From contig OZ038382.1 in NCBI GenBank assembly GCA_964036045.1, positions 76,297,918 through 76,361,917 on the forward strand: 64,000 bases of DNA, given 5' to 3'. Under the pieces are notes generated by a model. It was given only the letters and a program-made list of their open reading frames with translations, was not told the origin of the DNA and searched no databases. This document shows, piece after piece, positions 41,401 through 52,271 of this stretch. This DNA is from Eutreptiella sp. 'Long Island Sound 2002' (taxonomy: Eukaryota; Euglenozoa; Euglenophyceae; Eutreptiales; Eutreptiaceae). The position numbers were made by a program, and so were the translations under genes. The stretch's first letter is position 1. The number at the start of each line of letters is the position of its first letter.

Positions 41401-41717
41401 CCGCAAGGCACCACGGTGTCAAACCGTCGTATTGAACAACCATTTGCATTCCTTTGATAGTCTGATCCCCGTGGAAGACGAAAGGCCCTCATGAAAAATG
41501 CTTAGTTGGCACACCGGCGCTGGGTCACGAGACTTCATGACCATCGTCCCGAAAACAGCCCAATCCGTTGAAAAATCTCCCCTTTTCAACCCAAAATGGA
41601 TCACCGCAAAGCATCACCGTGTGGAACACGCCTCATTGAACACCCAATTGCATTCCCTTGATAGCCCAATCGTTGTGGAAGAAGAAAGGCCCCCTTTGAA
41701 ACCCCCCACTTGAGGTA

Positions 41718-43190
41718 CCGGCGATCGTCCTAAACTTTCAGGACGATCATCCTTAAAACAGCCCCAAAACGGCCATTTTTGAACACTAAAACGGCCGTAG
41801 AACGGGCTAGACGGCTCGAAACGGCAGAAAACTTATTTGTCGTGATGCGCCTTCGCTCCCCGGTCGTTTTGAGCTACTTGGATGCCGGTTTTGAGCCACA
41901 ATGCCGCCGCAAGGACTTTTCTTGCGCTGCTGCTGCTGCTGCTGCTGCTGCTTGCTGCTGCTGCTGCTAAAACGTGTTGCTCATCCTTGGACCCTAAAAG
42001 GTGGTGTAAAACCTCGACAGGGTAAACCCAGCTCGGTAACCAAGACTAGGACCCAGCTCGGTCCTAGTTCGAGTCTTGATAGCAAGCAGCAAGCAAGCAG
42101 CAGCAGCAAGCAGCAAGCAGCAGGCAGTCCAAAAGTCCTTGCGACCACACCGTGGCTCAAAACCGGCATCCAAGTAGCTCAAAACGATCGGGGAGCAAAC
42201 GCGCATCACCACAAACAAGTTTCGTGCCGTCTTGAGCCGTTTAGCCCGTGCTATGGCCAATTTAGTGTCCAAAAATGGCCGTTTGGGCTGTTTTCAGGAC
42301 GATCGTCCCGCAAGTTCAAGACGATCGCCGGTGTGTCAAGTGGGCGTTTGCAATGAGGGCCGTTGTTCTTCCATGGCAATTTGGCTATCAAATGATGGCA
42401 AATGGGTGTTCAATAAGGCATGTACCATGCCGTGGTGCCACATGGTGGTCCATTTTGAGGTGAAAACGAGCCGTTTTTGAGCCGTGTTTGAGGACGATCG
42501 TCCCGACCGTGGAGGAACATCTCTAAAGCAAGCGGTCTTTCTTCCACGGTGATTTCCAATGCGTTAATCAAGACTCGAACTAGGACCGAGCTGGGTCCTA
42601 GTCTTGCGTAACGCATGGGAAATCACCGTTGAAGAAAGAGCGCGTGCTGTGCAGATGTGCCTCCACGGTCAGGACGATCGTCCTGAAACACGGCTCAAAA
42701 ACGGCTCATTTTCACCTCGAAATGGACCACCGTGTGGCACCACGGCATGGTAAACGCCTTATTGAACACTCATTTGCCATCATTTGATAGCCCAATCGCC
42801 ATGGAAGAACAACAGCCCTCATTGCAAACGCCCACTTGACACACTGGTGATCGTCCTGAGTTTTCAGGACGATCGCCCTGAAAACAGCCTCAAAATGGCC
42901 ATTTTTGGACACTAACTCGGCCGTAGAACAGGCTAGACGGCTCAAAACGCAACGAAACTTGTTTGTGGTGATGTGCCTTGGCTCCCCGATCGTTTTGAGC
43001 TACTTGGATGCCGATTTTGAGCCACGGTGTGGTCACAAGGACTTTTGGACCTTCTGCTTGCTGCTGCTGCTGCTTGCTAAAACGTGTGGCTCACCCTTGG
43101 CCCCTAAAAGGTGGTGTAAAACCTCGACAGGGTAAACCCAGCTCGGTAACCAAGACTAGGACCCAGCTCGGTCCTAGTTCGAGTCTTGAT
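41718..43190. repeat. Foldback-repeat copies in alternating orientation
   Basis: Copy at 41718-42080 is reversed, 42070-42612 forward, 42612-43190 reversed. The last two meet head to head around the CTAGGACC...GGTCCTAG hairpin, making a palindrome of about 1.1 kb. Both reversed copies end in the same TAAACCCAGCTCGGTAACCA / CTAGTTCGAGTCTTGAT. Same family as 28272-30050. Confidence 0.8.
41927..41970. repeat. CTG/CAG trinucleotide run
   Basis: GCTGCTGCT... repeated about 13-15 times with two interruptions, inside a foldback copy. Shorter CAGCAG/CAAGCAG tracts occupy the same place in the other copies. Confidence 0.85.
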
Positions 43191-43199
43191 ATAGATGTT

Positions 43200-43308
43200 A
43201 TCCCTGTCCACACACACACACACACACGCACACACGCACACACGCACGACGCACGCACGCACCCGCACCCGCACCCACGCGCGCACACACACACATACAC
43301 ACACTCAA
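43200..43308. repeat. CA / ACGC simple-sequence tract
   Basis: CACACA runs mixed with ACGCACGC and CACCCGCACCCGCACCCAC. It directly precedes the second copy of the ~175-bp dispersed repeat. Confidence 0.8.
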
Positions 43309-43490
43309 GGTCGCAATGAGGGAAGCAGGGCTGGCAGAACAACGCAGGCAAAGCAACAAACAAAATTTCTCAACAGCTGGAGGTCTGTAGGACGCGACAG
43401 TAAGCACAGCTCAAGTAGCCTCGCTGAAAGTATACGGGCAAATCTCCAATCCACTGGAACAGGTTACCAGAACATCTGCGGCATACATAC
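43309..43490 (+). repeat. ~175-bp dispersed repeat, copy 2
   Basis: Same orientation as 26903-27080 and likewise placed after a CA tract; followed by ACGC repeats (43493-43545). Confidence 0.75.
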
Positions 43491-43640
43491 AGACACGCAC
43501 GCACGCACGCTCGCACATAAGCACGCACGCACGCACGCATCTAATACACCTAACACACCCTCTGTCTCAGCGCCCTCTGTCTCAGCGTCTGCCTGTCATG
43601 AAGGGCTTCATTCTACGATTATTGTAGCATAGTTTTCAGG

Positions 43641-43797
43641 AGCTGGCCAAATATTTCCTTCATGCCCCCCTTTCAACGTCCATTCCTTCCTGCTACCGGA
43701 CCTGTGCAGTCTGCACCCAAATTTGGGCGTAGGGCCACCTTAACCTCAGCAGTTGGAGAGTTGCTGGATGGCAAGGATGCATCTTTTGTGAATTGGT
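43641..43797 (+). other. Possible exon of unknown gene
   Basis: A splice-acceptor-like AGTTTTCAG precedes an open stretch (Phe-Met-Pro-Pro-Phe-Gln-Arg-Pro-Phe ... Arg-Arg-Ala-Thr-Leu-Thr-Ser-Ala-Val-Gly-Glu-Leu-Leu) ending at a GTGTGT donor-like site. No partner exon or family was recognised. Confidence 0.25.
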
Positions 43798-45560
43798 GTG
43801 TTTCCCTTGTGGTTTTGCGAAGACCGTGCTTTCTTTCCATTTTTGCAAGGAACAAGGTACAGAGGGTGTGGCATGGATTCACCAGGGAAGCAGCAGGGGC
43901 TTCAACGACAGGGAGGACAGGGAGGCCAGGGAAGCGGCAGCAACAGGGAAGCAGCAGGGAACCAGGACAACAGGACACTAGGGAGATGACAGGGAGGTAC
44001 AGCCTCATGGTTTAATAGCAGGGATAGAGGACTCCCTGTGTTCGGGTATGGGAGGGCTACACCTGTTTGTGACTAAGGCTGGTGCATGCATCGGTTTTTA
44101 CGATGCATCGTGGGGTTTGTGGATGGAGTATCACGAAAAAAGGATGCATGCAAATGTGACGGGGATGATTTTGGGCACATGGAACAAATGACAAGGGAGA
44201 AGCGTTTTTTCGTTCGGACCCTGAACTGGCACACCTGCATGTTGTGGATAAGATAGTAGTATTCTACAGCTACAACACTGCATGCTTGTTTATGGATTTG
44301 GTTTTGCAAATTTCAATGGTCAATGTTCAATTTATCGTAATGGGGAGTTATGAAAATGGGGCACAGTTGAGCATGTCGTTATAAACAGGTGCATGTGTAT
44401 CATATATACGGCTGTGGCCTGTGAAAATATTCCAACCAAAACGCAGGCAAGTATTCCACCTGTCCTTTGAGGTGTGTTTGTATGGTTTGAATAGGGAACC
44501 TTTGTGGACGACCACATTGCTCTGGTGTCTTAATTGTGGTGTAGACTACAAGTCTTTGGCATGGCCAAACAGCCAAATAGTTGTGTTGGCTGTGCACTTT
44601 GCTCAAGGTACCCACATAGGTGGGGGAAAATAGTTTTTCTTAGATGCGAAAATATATTTTCTATACGCACCAAAAAATCGGAAATTTTGTAAAAAAAAGT
44701 ACACAGCATGTAAAAATTAATGCAAACCATCCAAAAAAAATGTCAACAGTGGCTAAAATTTTGAATGGTTCGCCAACAAAACGCTGAAAATATAAAACAA
44801 AAGAAATATCAATGGAACCTACTTCGGGATGTAAAAAAAATTACAATTTCTAAGCAAAAAAGGAACTCCCTACGTTTTTGCCTTGCCCCTACAGGCTGAT
44901 TCAGAATATTCGTTGCATCCAGGGAAAGCATGACACTATTGCCAACACGACTGCGTGATGCCATAGTGCAGCTGGCTGAGCGCTTTCCGAACGTGTTGTC
45001 GCAGCAAACACAATATTAGGTGAGGATGATGCAACCCATTGAAGGCGTAGGAACCTGGCACCATATAACTCATGCGCAAGACACCATTTTTGTGGACAGG
45101 GGGGACAATGCCATGGAAATTTGCACATAAAACCAAGAAATACAGAACGAGCATGCCTCTTTTTGTGCACCCTGGCACACCTATGTTGAAATACCATTTG
45201 AAGTTATTTGAAAAGAGCAAACCTTTAGCATAAGATTTTGGGCAAAGTTGTCTACCCATTGAGTAGCGCTTGAAAACCAATTGTAAGAGGCGAAACTAGT
45301 GGTCTTTGTGCAGCGAAAAGTGCCTCTGACCAAAGTTTGAGCAAGGAATCTTGAATTTTGGACCGACTAGGCAGATTGCCAACGGCGCAAACAATGAGCA
45401 TACAATGCAAGAACAGATGTATTGGGATGTAGGTTTCCGAGGAGTCGATCACTATGGCTCTTACACACTGTAGTCAACCCGTGTAGTTGGCACTTTCTGG
45501 GGCACAAAAAGCGAGCTGACAAACCGTGGTGGTGTTTGCGTGTGGGTATTCTCCTTAGCT
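43798..45560. other. 1.75 kb without recognisable gene
   Basis: GC-moderate to AT-rich DNA with GGGA/AGCAGGGA short repeats at 43890-43990 and A/T-rich stretches at 44630-44880. Open stretches near 44421-44633 and 44936-45280 show no domain. Confidence 0.35.
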
Positions 45561-48480
45561 GCTGAGGGTACCCGGTATACAGCAGATGCCGGCACATCAC
45601 GCCCACCACCACCGCCAGTCCCTCTACAACATCGACCCCGACATGGGGGACCTTATCCCCCCCCAACCCCCCGTGCCCCCCCGCCAGCCGCCCCCCCGCC
45701 TACACGGCCACGCCCCGCACAATCCGGCCCGCGCGGCACGGCAGCCACGGGCGGAGCCGGCGCGGATGGCCGCCGACCTAGCGACGCGGGGTCCGGCGCG
45801 GAGCCAACGCGGGTGGCACCGGAACCAAGAGCGGAGCCGGCATGGGGGGCGGACATCCTCCATCACCAGGGGGAGGGCCTTGCCCCCCAGGGGGCCCCGC
45901 GCCCCGCTGAGGCCGGGAACGATTGGATCTGGGACTGAAGCGCGGTCCCCGACCCCCCGGGGGGCAAAGCCCTCCCCCTGGTGATGGAGGTGTATGGGTT
46001 GCTGAGCTGAGCCACCTCAGGGACCACCAGTGGGTTGGGGAACCGGCCTCTCAAGGGCGTGCTCCTTCGGAGGGACGGGTGGAACCCGGAAAGTACCCCC
46101 GGGGGGCCGGGTGGCCCGGGAGGACCACAAAAGGGTCCTCTGGGCCGTGATTCGGGTGGGATGGCCCAACTGGGGGCTGGAGTGGCCAGCCTTCCTGGAA
46201 GGGGGGGCAGTGCTCCGCGTCACGGACGCGGAGGCCAAAGTCTGGCTGCCCCGGGCCCTGCGCACCGCCCTCTGCCAATGGCGCTACCGCCCGAGGAACC
46301 CGCCACCGCCGCAGCCCCAGCCCCCACGCAAACAGAGGCGCAATTGACAGCCAGCCCCGACGGCGATGGCCCGACGCCCGGCATGAACGCATGCAGGGAG
46401 CCTCAGATCCCATACGGCAGGGGGGCGGGAGAGCTGTCCGACAGCCCAGGGCGCCCCCCACGGCATTTCCAGGCCCCCCAACCCTGAGCAGCCCCCCCCC
46501 CCCGCCGTCCGCGCGGCAGGACACATAGGGGGCAGGCGTAGCCCCCGATCCTGGAGACCACGAAGGCCGCAGGCACACGGGCGGGGAGGCGGCCGGTTGG
46601 ATGCGCGCCGATGACACGGGGCACGCGGACGCGCGCGGCACTGGAGACCCGCTGACCATTGACCACTAACCGCCGCCCCGAGCGCCTGCGAACGCCAGCC
46701 CCCCCCCCCCCCCCCGCCCGCCGTACAGCGCGGCGCGACGGCGGCGACGCGGGCAGCAGCGGGCACCATGGGCGAACGCCAAAACAACAACCCGGACCAC
46801 CCCCGACGGGCACCGGCCCCCAGGGCCGGGGCCCACCCTCCCACGCCCCAGCCACCCACACTCCGGGGTACGCGGGGGGTGGGACCATACCGGGCCGCCA
46901 ACAGCGCACGACACACGGACACAACGGCAGAGACTGGCACCAGCAGCTAACCCCCCAGGCCGCGCCCGGCGCGCGAGGACTCCAGACAGCCCCGGTCAGG
47001 CACGTCGCAGAGAGGGGCGCACAAGGCCCCCCTACCGCACGTCCCCTCCCCCATCCTCCGGCCACTCGCAGGTCACAGGGCACAAGCCAGCAGTGGCCCC
47101 AAAGCAGTGGACCCCGACGTCGGCTGGCGCGCTGGCGCCGAGCGGCCTGGGCGACGCCGAGCCGCCCCCGGGCACGTGGGGGAACCTCACTGTTGGGGGG
47201 GCCTGGGCCTGGGCCTTCAAGCCAGCCGCCGCAGCCACCGGGGAACAGAACCGGGGGGCCGAAGGGGGACAGAGGGACTGCACTACCTCGGCGCGGCCGC
47301 CCCCCCTCCCCGCCGCCCCAGCCCGCGGAGCGCCGGTGGCCGGCTGGGGGACGTCGGCCCTGTACCGCCCCGACAGGCCAGGGGAGCCCCCCCCCCCCTC
47401 CCCCCCGGGGGGGGCTTATGCGCCCGTAGCCTAGCGCCCCAGGGCCCACGCGCCGCGCGCCCCCGGACCGTCACCTGCCCGCTCCGTTCCCACAGTGACC
47501 TCGGCAAGGTGCGGCGCTGGCCACCCAACCAGCCTGCCAGCCAGCCACCCGCCGGTGCACAAGGGTGCTCCGCGGCGCCCCCCTCGGACTGCCCCAAGAC
47601 GGGAGCATGCGGACACGAACCGGAGCAGTATGGAGACCACACCCTCCATGGACAGAGCGACGCCAGCGAAGCCCGCATTGATGCCCGTACGGTGAGGCAG
47701 AGGGACAGACCGAGGCAGAGCGACCCCCCAGCCCCCGCCCCCTGAGACCCCCCGACCGACCCGGACCCAACCACGCCCCCAGGGGGGGCGGCAAACGGAC
47801 CCCCCCCACACACACCCCCAGGCACCGGACCGCCCCGGACGCACAGGCCCTTCCAGGAGGGTGGCGCACAACCCAGAGCCAGGCAAGGGAGCGCAGGGAC
47901 CGAGCCACCCCCCCGAACAAACAAGGCCGAGCACGGGACCGGGGCAGGAAACGCGGAGGGGCACGAACCACCTTGAACGGCCCTACGAGCGCCCTGCCCC
48001 AGAACCGCGCGTGCTGCGCGCGCCACACCGACCCGAGGGGGGGGGGGGGCAAAAGCCGCGGGGGCGTGAGCGCACGCACACGCCACGGGCACGCGGTGCG
48101 GACCAGAAGGGCGACCGGACCGAGCCCGCGGAAGGTACAGACCGCATGGATTGGCGTACCAGCAGGCGAGGGGAAGGGACACCCGGATGGGACAACCCGC
48201 CACACGCACCGCGAGGTACGCGAGGGGAGGGAGGAGCCCAAGGGGAAAAGAGAGAACCATCACCGGCCCCGACCCCCCAGACCTTGCGCGAGCATCGCAC
48301 ACACACGACGAGGGCAGTGCACCCGCCAAGGCAGTAGTAGCACACAGTGGTACGCACCAGCCCCGCGGCTGCGCAGCCTCCACGCTGACCCAGGGGGGTC
48401 CCACTGGCGACAAGCCAGTAGCACGGGCCCGGCGGCGCCGACAGCCCGGGCAGCCACGCATCAGGGGGGCGGCGTAGTGG
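45560..48480. other. Very GC-rich, poly-C-rich block
   Basis: Roughly 70% GC or more with many C7-C16 runs (46493-46503, 46699-46714, 47388-47397, 48039-48050). Long ORFs exist in nearly all frames simply because stops are rare. The only stretch that reads protein-like is 46129-46290 plus (Trp-Ala-Val-Ile-Arg-Val-Gly-Trp-Pro-Asn-Trp, Asp-Ala-Glu-Ala-Lys-Val-Trp-Leu), without a recognised family. Confidence 0.45.
45857..45990. repeat. ~38-bp inverted repeat (hairpin)
   Basis: CCTCCATCACCAGGGGGAGG followed by GC-rich sequence at 45857-45895 is matched by its reverse complement at 45953-45990, separated by about 57 bp. Confidence 0.75.
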
Positions 48481-48720
48481 GTAAGCGTCTGCAACCACGG
48501 TTGCTCAGCGACGCACTGACCGCGAGGTGGCGAAATGGGCCAGCCGGGGAGGGACAGGGCTCCAAGCCCCATGAACCCGGGGGACTCCGCCACCAGGCAG
48601 GAGGTGTGTCATGAAGGGCCCACCACTAGGTCCCGGTGGGGAGGATATCACCTGGCCCGACTAGGTGGCCCCCCGGAGCCGAAGAACGCCTAGTACCCGC
48701 AAAATCAAACCTCCAACCTC
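48476..48720 (+). other. SINE-like segment
   Basis: GGCGTAGTGGGTAAGCGTC resembles a tRNA A-box region and is followed by a CAACCACGGTTG stem and, ~70 bp later, AGGGCTCCAAGCCCC, a T-arm-like hairpin. It ends near an A-rich AAAATCAAACC stretch. The B box does not match GGTTCGANTCC, so this is only suggestive. Confidence 0.25.
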
Positions 48721-49190
48721 AAACCTCTAGCGCTGCCACCACGGTCCACGGGCGGGTCCCTGGCCATTGGCGTTGGCCTGGGTGTGGGTGCAGACGTGGG
48801 TGTGCGCGGTGGGGTCATGGGGAGTGGTGGCGGCTGTGGGCCCGGGGGAGTCCTCATAGTCTTGCGCCGTGCGCGTGAGCGGGGAGTGGGCGGGGCATGG
48901 GCGTACGCGGACACGCGGACACCTGGATACGGACTCTGCCTCGGGGTTGGGGTGGGGCCTATGGCTGCGGCGGTAGTGGGGCATGTATTGCACATGGGTG
49001 GACATCGGGGGTTGGTATGGAGGTGGGGGCACCGCTGGTGAAGCGGTACCCAGAACCTATGGCCCATGGCCTGGAGGCCTGTGAGCCGTCACACCCGTTA
49101 TGGCCCATGGCCCAGAGGCCTGTGAGCCGTCACACCTGTGCGGAAGCCGTTGACACCGGCTGTCAGCGGGATATCCCTGTTCTCTAACCC
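48721..49190. repeat. GT-rich unique DNA and a 40-bp duplication
   Basis: Purine/GT-rich sequence, then a tandem duplication of ATGGCCCATGGCC...AGGCCTGTGAGCCGTCACACC at 49058-49140. No gene recognised. Confidence 0.5.
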
Positions 49191-52100
49191 GCGAAATCTG
49201 GAATCCGATTTCTAACCATTAAGTCGATGTGGAATTACCATAATTTTACTGTCTTGGTCGATTTGCGGTTAGAAATCGGTGAAATAACCGATTTCTACCG
49301 CGATTTCTAATTGTCGTGAAATCGCCGCCAGACGTCGCCCGTTCCGTGCACTGCATTAGATTATTCTGTAAAACGATCTTTCTTGAAGTTAAGACTGAAA
49401 CAGTCTTCCAGTGATCCGCAATTTTTTCCTTGATAGAACGCATCGCGTCCCAGATTTTTCCCAGAAAATCTGGGCGGCCGAAGCGCTTTGAACCCCCAAG
49501 TGAAATAACAAGGGTTACGAGCGTTCAAGCGCCCAAGGACGAACTAACGTGCCTCATAGGCACTGTGTATGAGGGTTTGCCCCCCATAGTCATAGGATGA
49601 GGCCAAAGGATCCCAACTCCATAGGCCCAAAGGGTTATTTATTTTGAGTGTTCTCCAAGAAGTGCGCTTTTTCACGTACTTGGCGTCCAAGTACGTGTAG
49701 AAGTATGTTGAGTTGGCGTTTTCTCCCTCTTTGCTTGCCTCTGCATCCGGGGCATATCACTTGTCTTCCCCGGATAGTACATATATGATCTCCATATATA
49801 TATTGGCAATATATTTTGCGTGCATGCTATAATTCGGCTTTCCAAAAGGAGGTCGATTTTCGACCAAAGCACTTGCATGCGTGTTAAGGGACCAAAGTTA
49901 CTCTAGAATATAGGCATACTTTGATTCTAGGCCACTAGGTTGGGTGTAGAAGGCGAGGGTAGGGTTGTATGCCATTTTTGTCGTCATATCACGTGCCCAT
50001 TTGGCGAGTGCACCATTCCAAGACTAACCCGCCAATGGACCCCATATCGCACGAGGCCCTTCATTGTACTCCCACCCAACACTCGCAAGCCTAACCTTCG
50101 TGAGTGACGCTTGTGGAGCGCTCCCAAAGCGATGCGTTGCGAGCAAGGTGTGTTTTTTGCAATATTCCATTTTTGCATGTGCCCACTTGGGAGGCAGCGC
50201 GCGCGGCCTTCCAAAGCGCCCCAAGTGGAGCACATATGTGGAATCGAAGGTCATTGGTGTTGAGTCATTGTGTTTAGAAGGATTGGTTGATTACTCAATC
50301 CAAGGCGAAGATATTATAATTTTTTGGTGTAGTTTTCAAGGCACTTTCGCGTGTCTTTTCGCCAATTTTGCTGTTTTTTGCCCGTCATGATGTCAAGTGG
50401 CGACCGTGTATCTCAACGTTGCGCTCAATTGACATCATGACCCAAGTATGTTATGAGGGTACATACTTCGGTGCCCAACATATCTTGAAACCGGCGAATA
50501 ACTCCTCTTGGGCTTGGCATACCGTGGCCGCCATGTTGGCGATTTGGGACGATCCCAAATCATGGGCTCACTTGGCGACCCTGCCATTCCCAAAACCGGA
50601 GGGGTTTGGGCGACGCCCAAAAGATATGTTGGACGCATATGACTTGATACCAATCCTATGGCACACTCCGGTCTAAGTCGGGCATGTGCCTCATTTGCCC
50701 CAACCATGAGTGTGCGCATTTTTGGCCATTTTGAGCCATTTTCCACATTTTCTGCCCGCCGTGCACCATGTTCAGCCCCCTCGTGCACGCCGGACGCATG
50801 GACCAATGGACCATATATGACATGGGTGTTATGTATATTGGTCACCATGGTTCGCACACCACGTGGGCGAAGTGGAGCAACCTTCATCAAGGTGCTAGCC
50901 CAAAGTGAGTGTGGACGATTTTGCCATTTTGGCAATTGTGGACCCGATTGGGATTGTCACCACGCTGAGTGGCATGGAGATGTTTGACAGCCAAGGGCAT
51001 GGGAGTCTCCGTTGGACTCCCGGTTGATCACATATGGAATGGCGGATCCGATCTCCAAGCAGGCGTGGAGATATACCATTTGGGGGTACCCCAAATTTTG
51101 GCTCATTTTGAGCAGCCAAAATAACCCCCTTTAGGGACCCCAATTTCACACCCCCGTGTGGTCAATTGGCGGCCCCATATCGCTATGCCCAGAGGAAGCC
51201 TGGACCCAATTCCAAGTTGTGCACTCAGATATAGGTCCTAGGTCCTGCCTCCTATCCTGTGAGCCATTGGCCTTGCCCCGGCCGGGCGAGCCACGCATGG
51301 GAATGACGCCAATTTTGGTAGTTTTGGCATCATGACCCCACTTGACGAACCCGTGGTGCCCTGATGCCGGGACCTCAGAGGGAACCAGGTTTGGTGAGGG
51401 CTCCAGGGAGTTCGTACTTGAAGGGCATAGGGTCAGTTGTCTCGTCCCTACCTCTGGCAGGTCCGGACGAGGGGTCAATTTTGGAGATTTTTGAGCTAAT
51501 ATCAGTTTGGGCTGAAACAGCCCATTTTCAGCTACCAACTCCTAGGGGATAATGGCGGGGCCATATCTCTGGCTCAGAGAGGAGTTGGGACCTGCCGTAA
51601 GGGGGCATAGGGAGCCACTGTCGGTTGGCCTTGGAGCCCCTTGGTTCCGAGGAACTTGCCTGTGGCTGGGCGCGACACCTCCCCTATTGGGAGGGTTTCA
51701 GGGTCCGGACTGAGTAGGGCATGGGTTGTGTTTGAGCCCCCGCCCCTGCCAGCCACTGAGAGGGACGGACCCGGCATTGGGATATGAGTTGGGACTGAGT
51801 GTCTATTGTCCTCTGGGGCCCTTACCTCAGTCCAGTCTTAACCCCATGTGTACATATCCCGATGTGTTGCTGTACATACATTTGTTCCCTTGTTTCAGAG
51901 TGGCAAGGATCCTGAAACGCTTTGTCACATGACACGAGCGTGATGACGCCCCTGTGAGCGCAGTGCTTTGCCTGCCTGCTTGCCTGTGCGTGTCCACCGC
52001 AGCGTCCCATGGCCAGGCCCCCCCAGGGAACGCGTTAAAAGCATTTCACCGCCGCGGGGTTACCCATCCCTCGCGTGCCACTCGGGGCCACCAACCCCGA

Positions 52101-52271
52101 GCACCACGGGCTTCGCAGCGCCGCCCGGCATCAGCGCTGAGTCCGTGAAGGAGTAGCTGCGACCGGAACTCCGACATCAACGAGTTCCTTCGGCCGACCA
52201 GCAAGGCCGCACTCCCAGCTACAGCGACCGCCTCAACAACCACCCCCAGGACCAGTCCATCGAGGGGAACG
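49191..52271. other. 3 kb without recognisable gene
   Basis: 49.20-49.32 kb has several GAAATCGG/CCGATTTCTA words in both orientations, perhaps the end of a small inverted-repeat element. 49.5-51.1 kb is AT-richer with no domain. 51.15-51.85 kb has two loosely similar blocks around GGCGGGGCCATATC and GGGCATAGGG. The last part may include the leader or LTR of the gypsy-like element, but no LTR ends or primer-binding site were identified. Confidence 0.35.

Noticed and set aside
46051-48600. Long ORFs (up to 436 codons) in the GC-rich block
   Set aside because: Frames are open on both strands at once because stops are rare at this GC; amino-acid content is Pro/Arg/Gly/Ala without any motif.
49191-52271. 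LTR of the gypsy-like element
   Set aside because: No TG...CA pair, primer-binding site or second copy could be found, since the 3' half of the element is missing.
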